A DNA stretch of 6,998 nt. Origin: Gammaproteobacteria bacterium. GTDB lineage: Bacteria > Pseudomonadota > Gammaproteobacteria > UBA5335. The stretch spans positions 8,980 to 15,977 of the forward strand of contig WOZT01000056.1 of the NCBI GenBank assembly GCA_011620145.1. Direction: 5' to 3'. This document shows positions 6,129-6,998 of this stretch, in pieces. The notes under the pieces are model-generated. The model was not told the DNA's origin. It saw nothing but the letters and a program-made list of their open reading frames with translations, and made no database searches. Within the stretch, counting starts at the first letter, position 1, and every line of letters begins with the position of its first letter. The position numbers and the translations under genes are program-made.

Positions 6129-6998
6129 GGTCGTTAAGACCGACTGGGCTCGGGTCCTGGTCGACCATGGTCGTAACCTGCTGCTTGAAACCCCGCAAGG
6201 CCAGCGCCTCCGGGCCCAGGGCCGCCGCATTACCCCGCCGCCGGTCACCGGGGATCGCGTCCACTTCGAGGATCTGGGTGGTGGTCAGGCGCGGATTCTG
6301 GCGGTTCTCCCGCGCGGTCCGACTTTTCGCCGTTTGGAGGGCCGTCTCAATAGCCGTGTGGCGGCGGCCAATGTGGATCAATTATTGATTGTCTTCGCGC
6401 CGCAGCCCGAACCTGAACCCGAACTGCTGGACCGCTATCTGGTCGCAGCCCACGTGCTGGGCTTGCGTCCTTTGCTGTTGATGAACAAGGCCGACCTGCC
6501 CGCCGCCCAATGCGCACAAGCAGAAAACGTGCTGGCCGAGTACGCGGCGCTGGGTTACCCCTGCTTGCGTATCAGTGGTCGCACGAATCTGGGCTTGGAC
6601 GCGCTGCGCGACCACATGGCGGGAATGGCCAGCTTGCTGGTAGGGCAGTCAGGGGTAGGCAAATCGGCGCTCACCAACGCGCTGGTTCCCGGTGCACTGA
6701 GCCGAGTCGGTGAACTCTCCGAGGCCCTGGGCACCGGGCGTCATACCACCACCACCACCCGTTGGCATCCGCTCCCCGGGGGGGGCGCACTGCTCGACGC
6801 GCCGGGCGTGCGGGATTTCAAACTCTGGCCCCTGTCGCCCCATGAACTGCTGCAGGGATTCCCGGAATTTTCCGGACTTGCGCCCTGCCGCTTCGCCAAC
6901 TGCCTGCATCAATGCGAACCGGACTGCGCGGTGCGAGCCGCGCGCGAGGACGGACGCATCCCGGCGCGGCGCCATGACCATTACCTGCGCCTTTTGAC
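6121..6998 (+). CDS. rsgA: Ribosome small-subunit-dependent GTPase RsgA (3' end cut)
   Basis: An open frame runs from ATG 6121 to the right edge, 292 codons without a stop. RsgA (YjeQ) is a circularly permuted GTPase that binds the 30S subunit late in assembly and helps release RbfA. The permuted G-motif order is diagnostic: an N-terminal OB-fold region (about 1-75), G4 NKAD (122-125), G5 near SGRT (152-155), G1 GQSGVGKS (175-182), G2 GRHTTTTTR (206-214), G3 DAPG (226-229). A zinc-binding segment follows with Cys256, Cys261, His263 and Cys269. The protein lacks the N-terminal extension of E. coli RsgA. There is no strong ribosome site; the start overlaps the dehydratase stop by 8 bp, so translation probably depends on coupling. 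Only the extreme C-terminus should be missing. An 8-G run at 6778-6785 lies just before G3, but the frame is intact. Confidence 0.97.
   Translation, partial: MSEVVKTDWARVLVDHGRNLLLETPQGQRLRAQGRRITPPPVTGDRVHFEDLGGGQARILAVLPRGPTFRRLEGRLNSRVAAANVDQLLIVFAPQPEPEPELLDRYLVAAHVLGLRPLLLMNKADLPAAQCAQAENVLAEYAALGYPCLRISGRTNLGLDALRDHMAGMASLLVGQSGVGKSALTNALVPGALSRVGELSEALGTGRHTTTTTRWHPLPGGGALLDAPGVRDFKLWPLSPHELLQGFPEFSGLAPCRFANCLHQCEPDCAVRAAREDGRIPARRHDHYLRLL

Overview
The window is GC-rich and densely coded, and every gene points to a gammaproteobacterial chromosome. Evidence includes a PpsA and Orn very close to the E. coli type, the divergent ppsR/ppsA pair, and orn lying close to rsgA. The encapsulated-ferritin-type fragment at the left edge suggests an environmental, possibly chemolithotrophic or microaerobic lineage, but genus cannot be fixed from the sequence. 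No IS element, phage gene, CRISPR array, tRNA or rRNA was found. Most of the window is ordinary core genome.

Layout, left to right. (1) 1-197 (+): C-terminal part of an encapsulated-ferritin-like (EncFtn) iron-oxidising protein, ending without a recognisable encapsulin cargo-loading tail. (2) 253-741 (+): small four-helix membrane protein resembling the DUF4345 family, with a proline-rich tail. (3) A 7-bp-stem hairpin lies in the 39-bp gap between this gene and the convergent ppsR. (4) 781-1605 (-): ppsR, the regulatory kinase/pyrophosphorylase of PEP synthase. (5) A 147-bp divergent intergenic region carries a Cra/FruR-like half-conserved operator. (6) 1753-4170 (+): ppsA, PEP synthase, full length with all catalytic motifs. 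(7) A 22-bp perfect palindrome at 4194-4215. (8) 4231-5112 (+): ten-helix EamA/DMT transporter. (9) 5075-5650 (-): orn, oligoribonuclease, whose 3' end overlaps the transporter 3' end by 38 bp. (10) A 121-bp divergent gap with a short dyad. (11) 5772-6128 (+): pterin-4a-carbinolamine dehydratase. (12) 6121-6998 (+): rsgA, the circularly permuted ribosome-assembly GTPase. It overlaps the dehydratase by 8 bp and runs off the right edge.

How the genes fit together. ppsR and ppsA form a known regulator/target pair: PpsR reversibly phosphorylates a threonine two residues before the catalytic histidine of PpsA, and both residues are present (Thr430, His432), so the gluconeogenic switch from pyruvate to PEP looks intact. 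orn (end-stage RNA and pGpG degradation) and rsgA (30S subunit maturation) are common neighbours in gammaproteobacteria. Here the pterin dehydratase gene sits between them and is probably translationally coupled to rsgA. I see no convincing new multi-gene system. The most unusual points are the tail-less EncFtn, the perfect palindrome after ppsA, and the orn/transporter tail-to-tail overlap.
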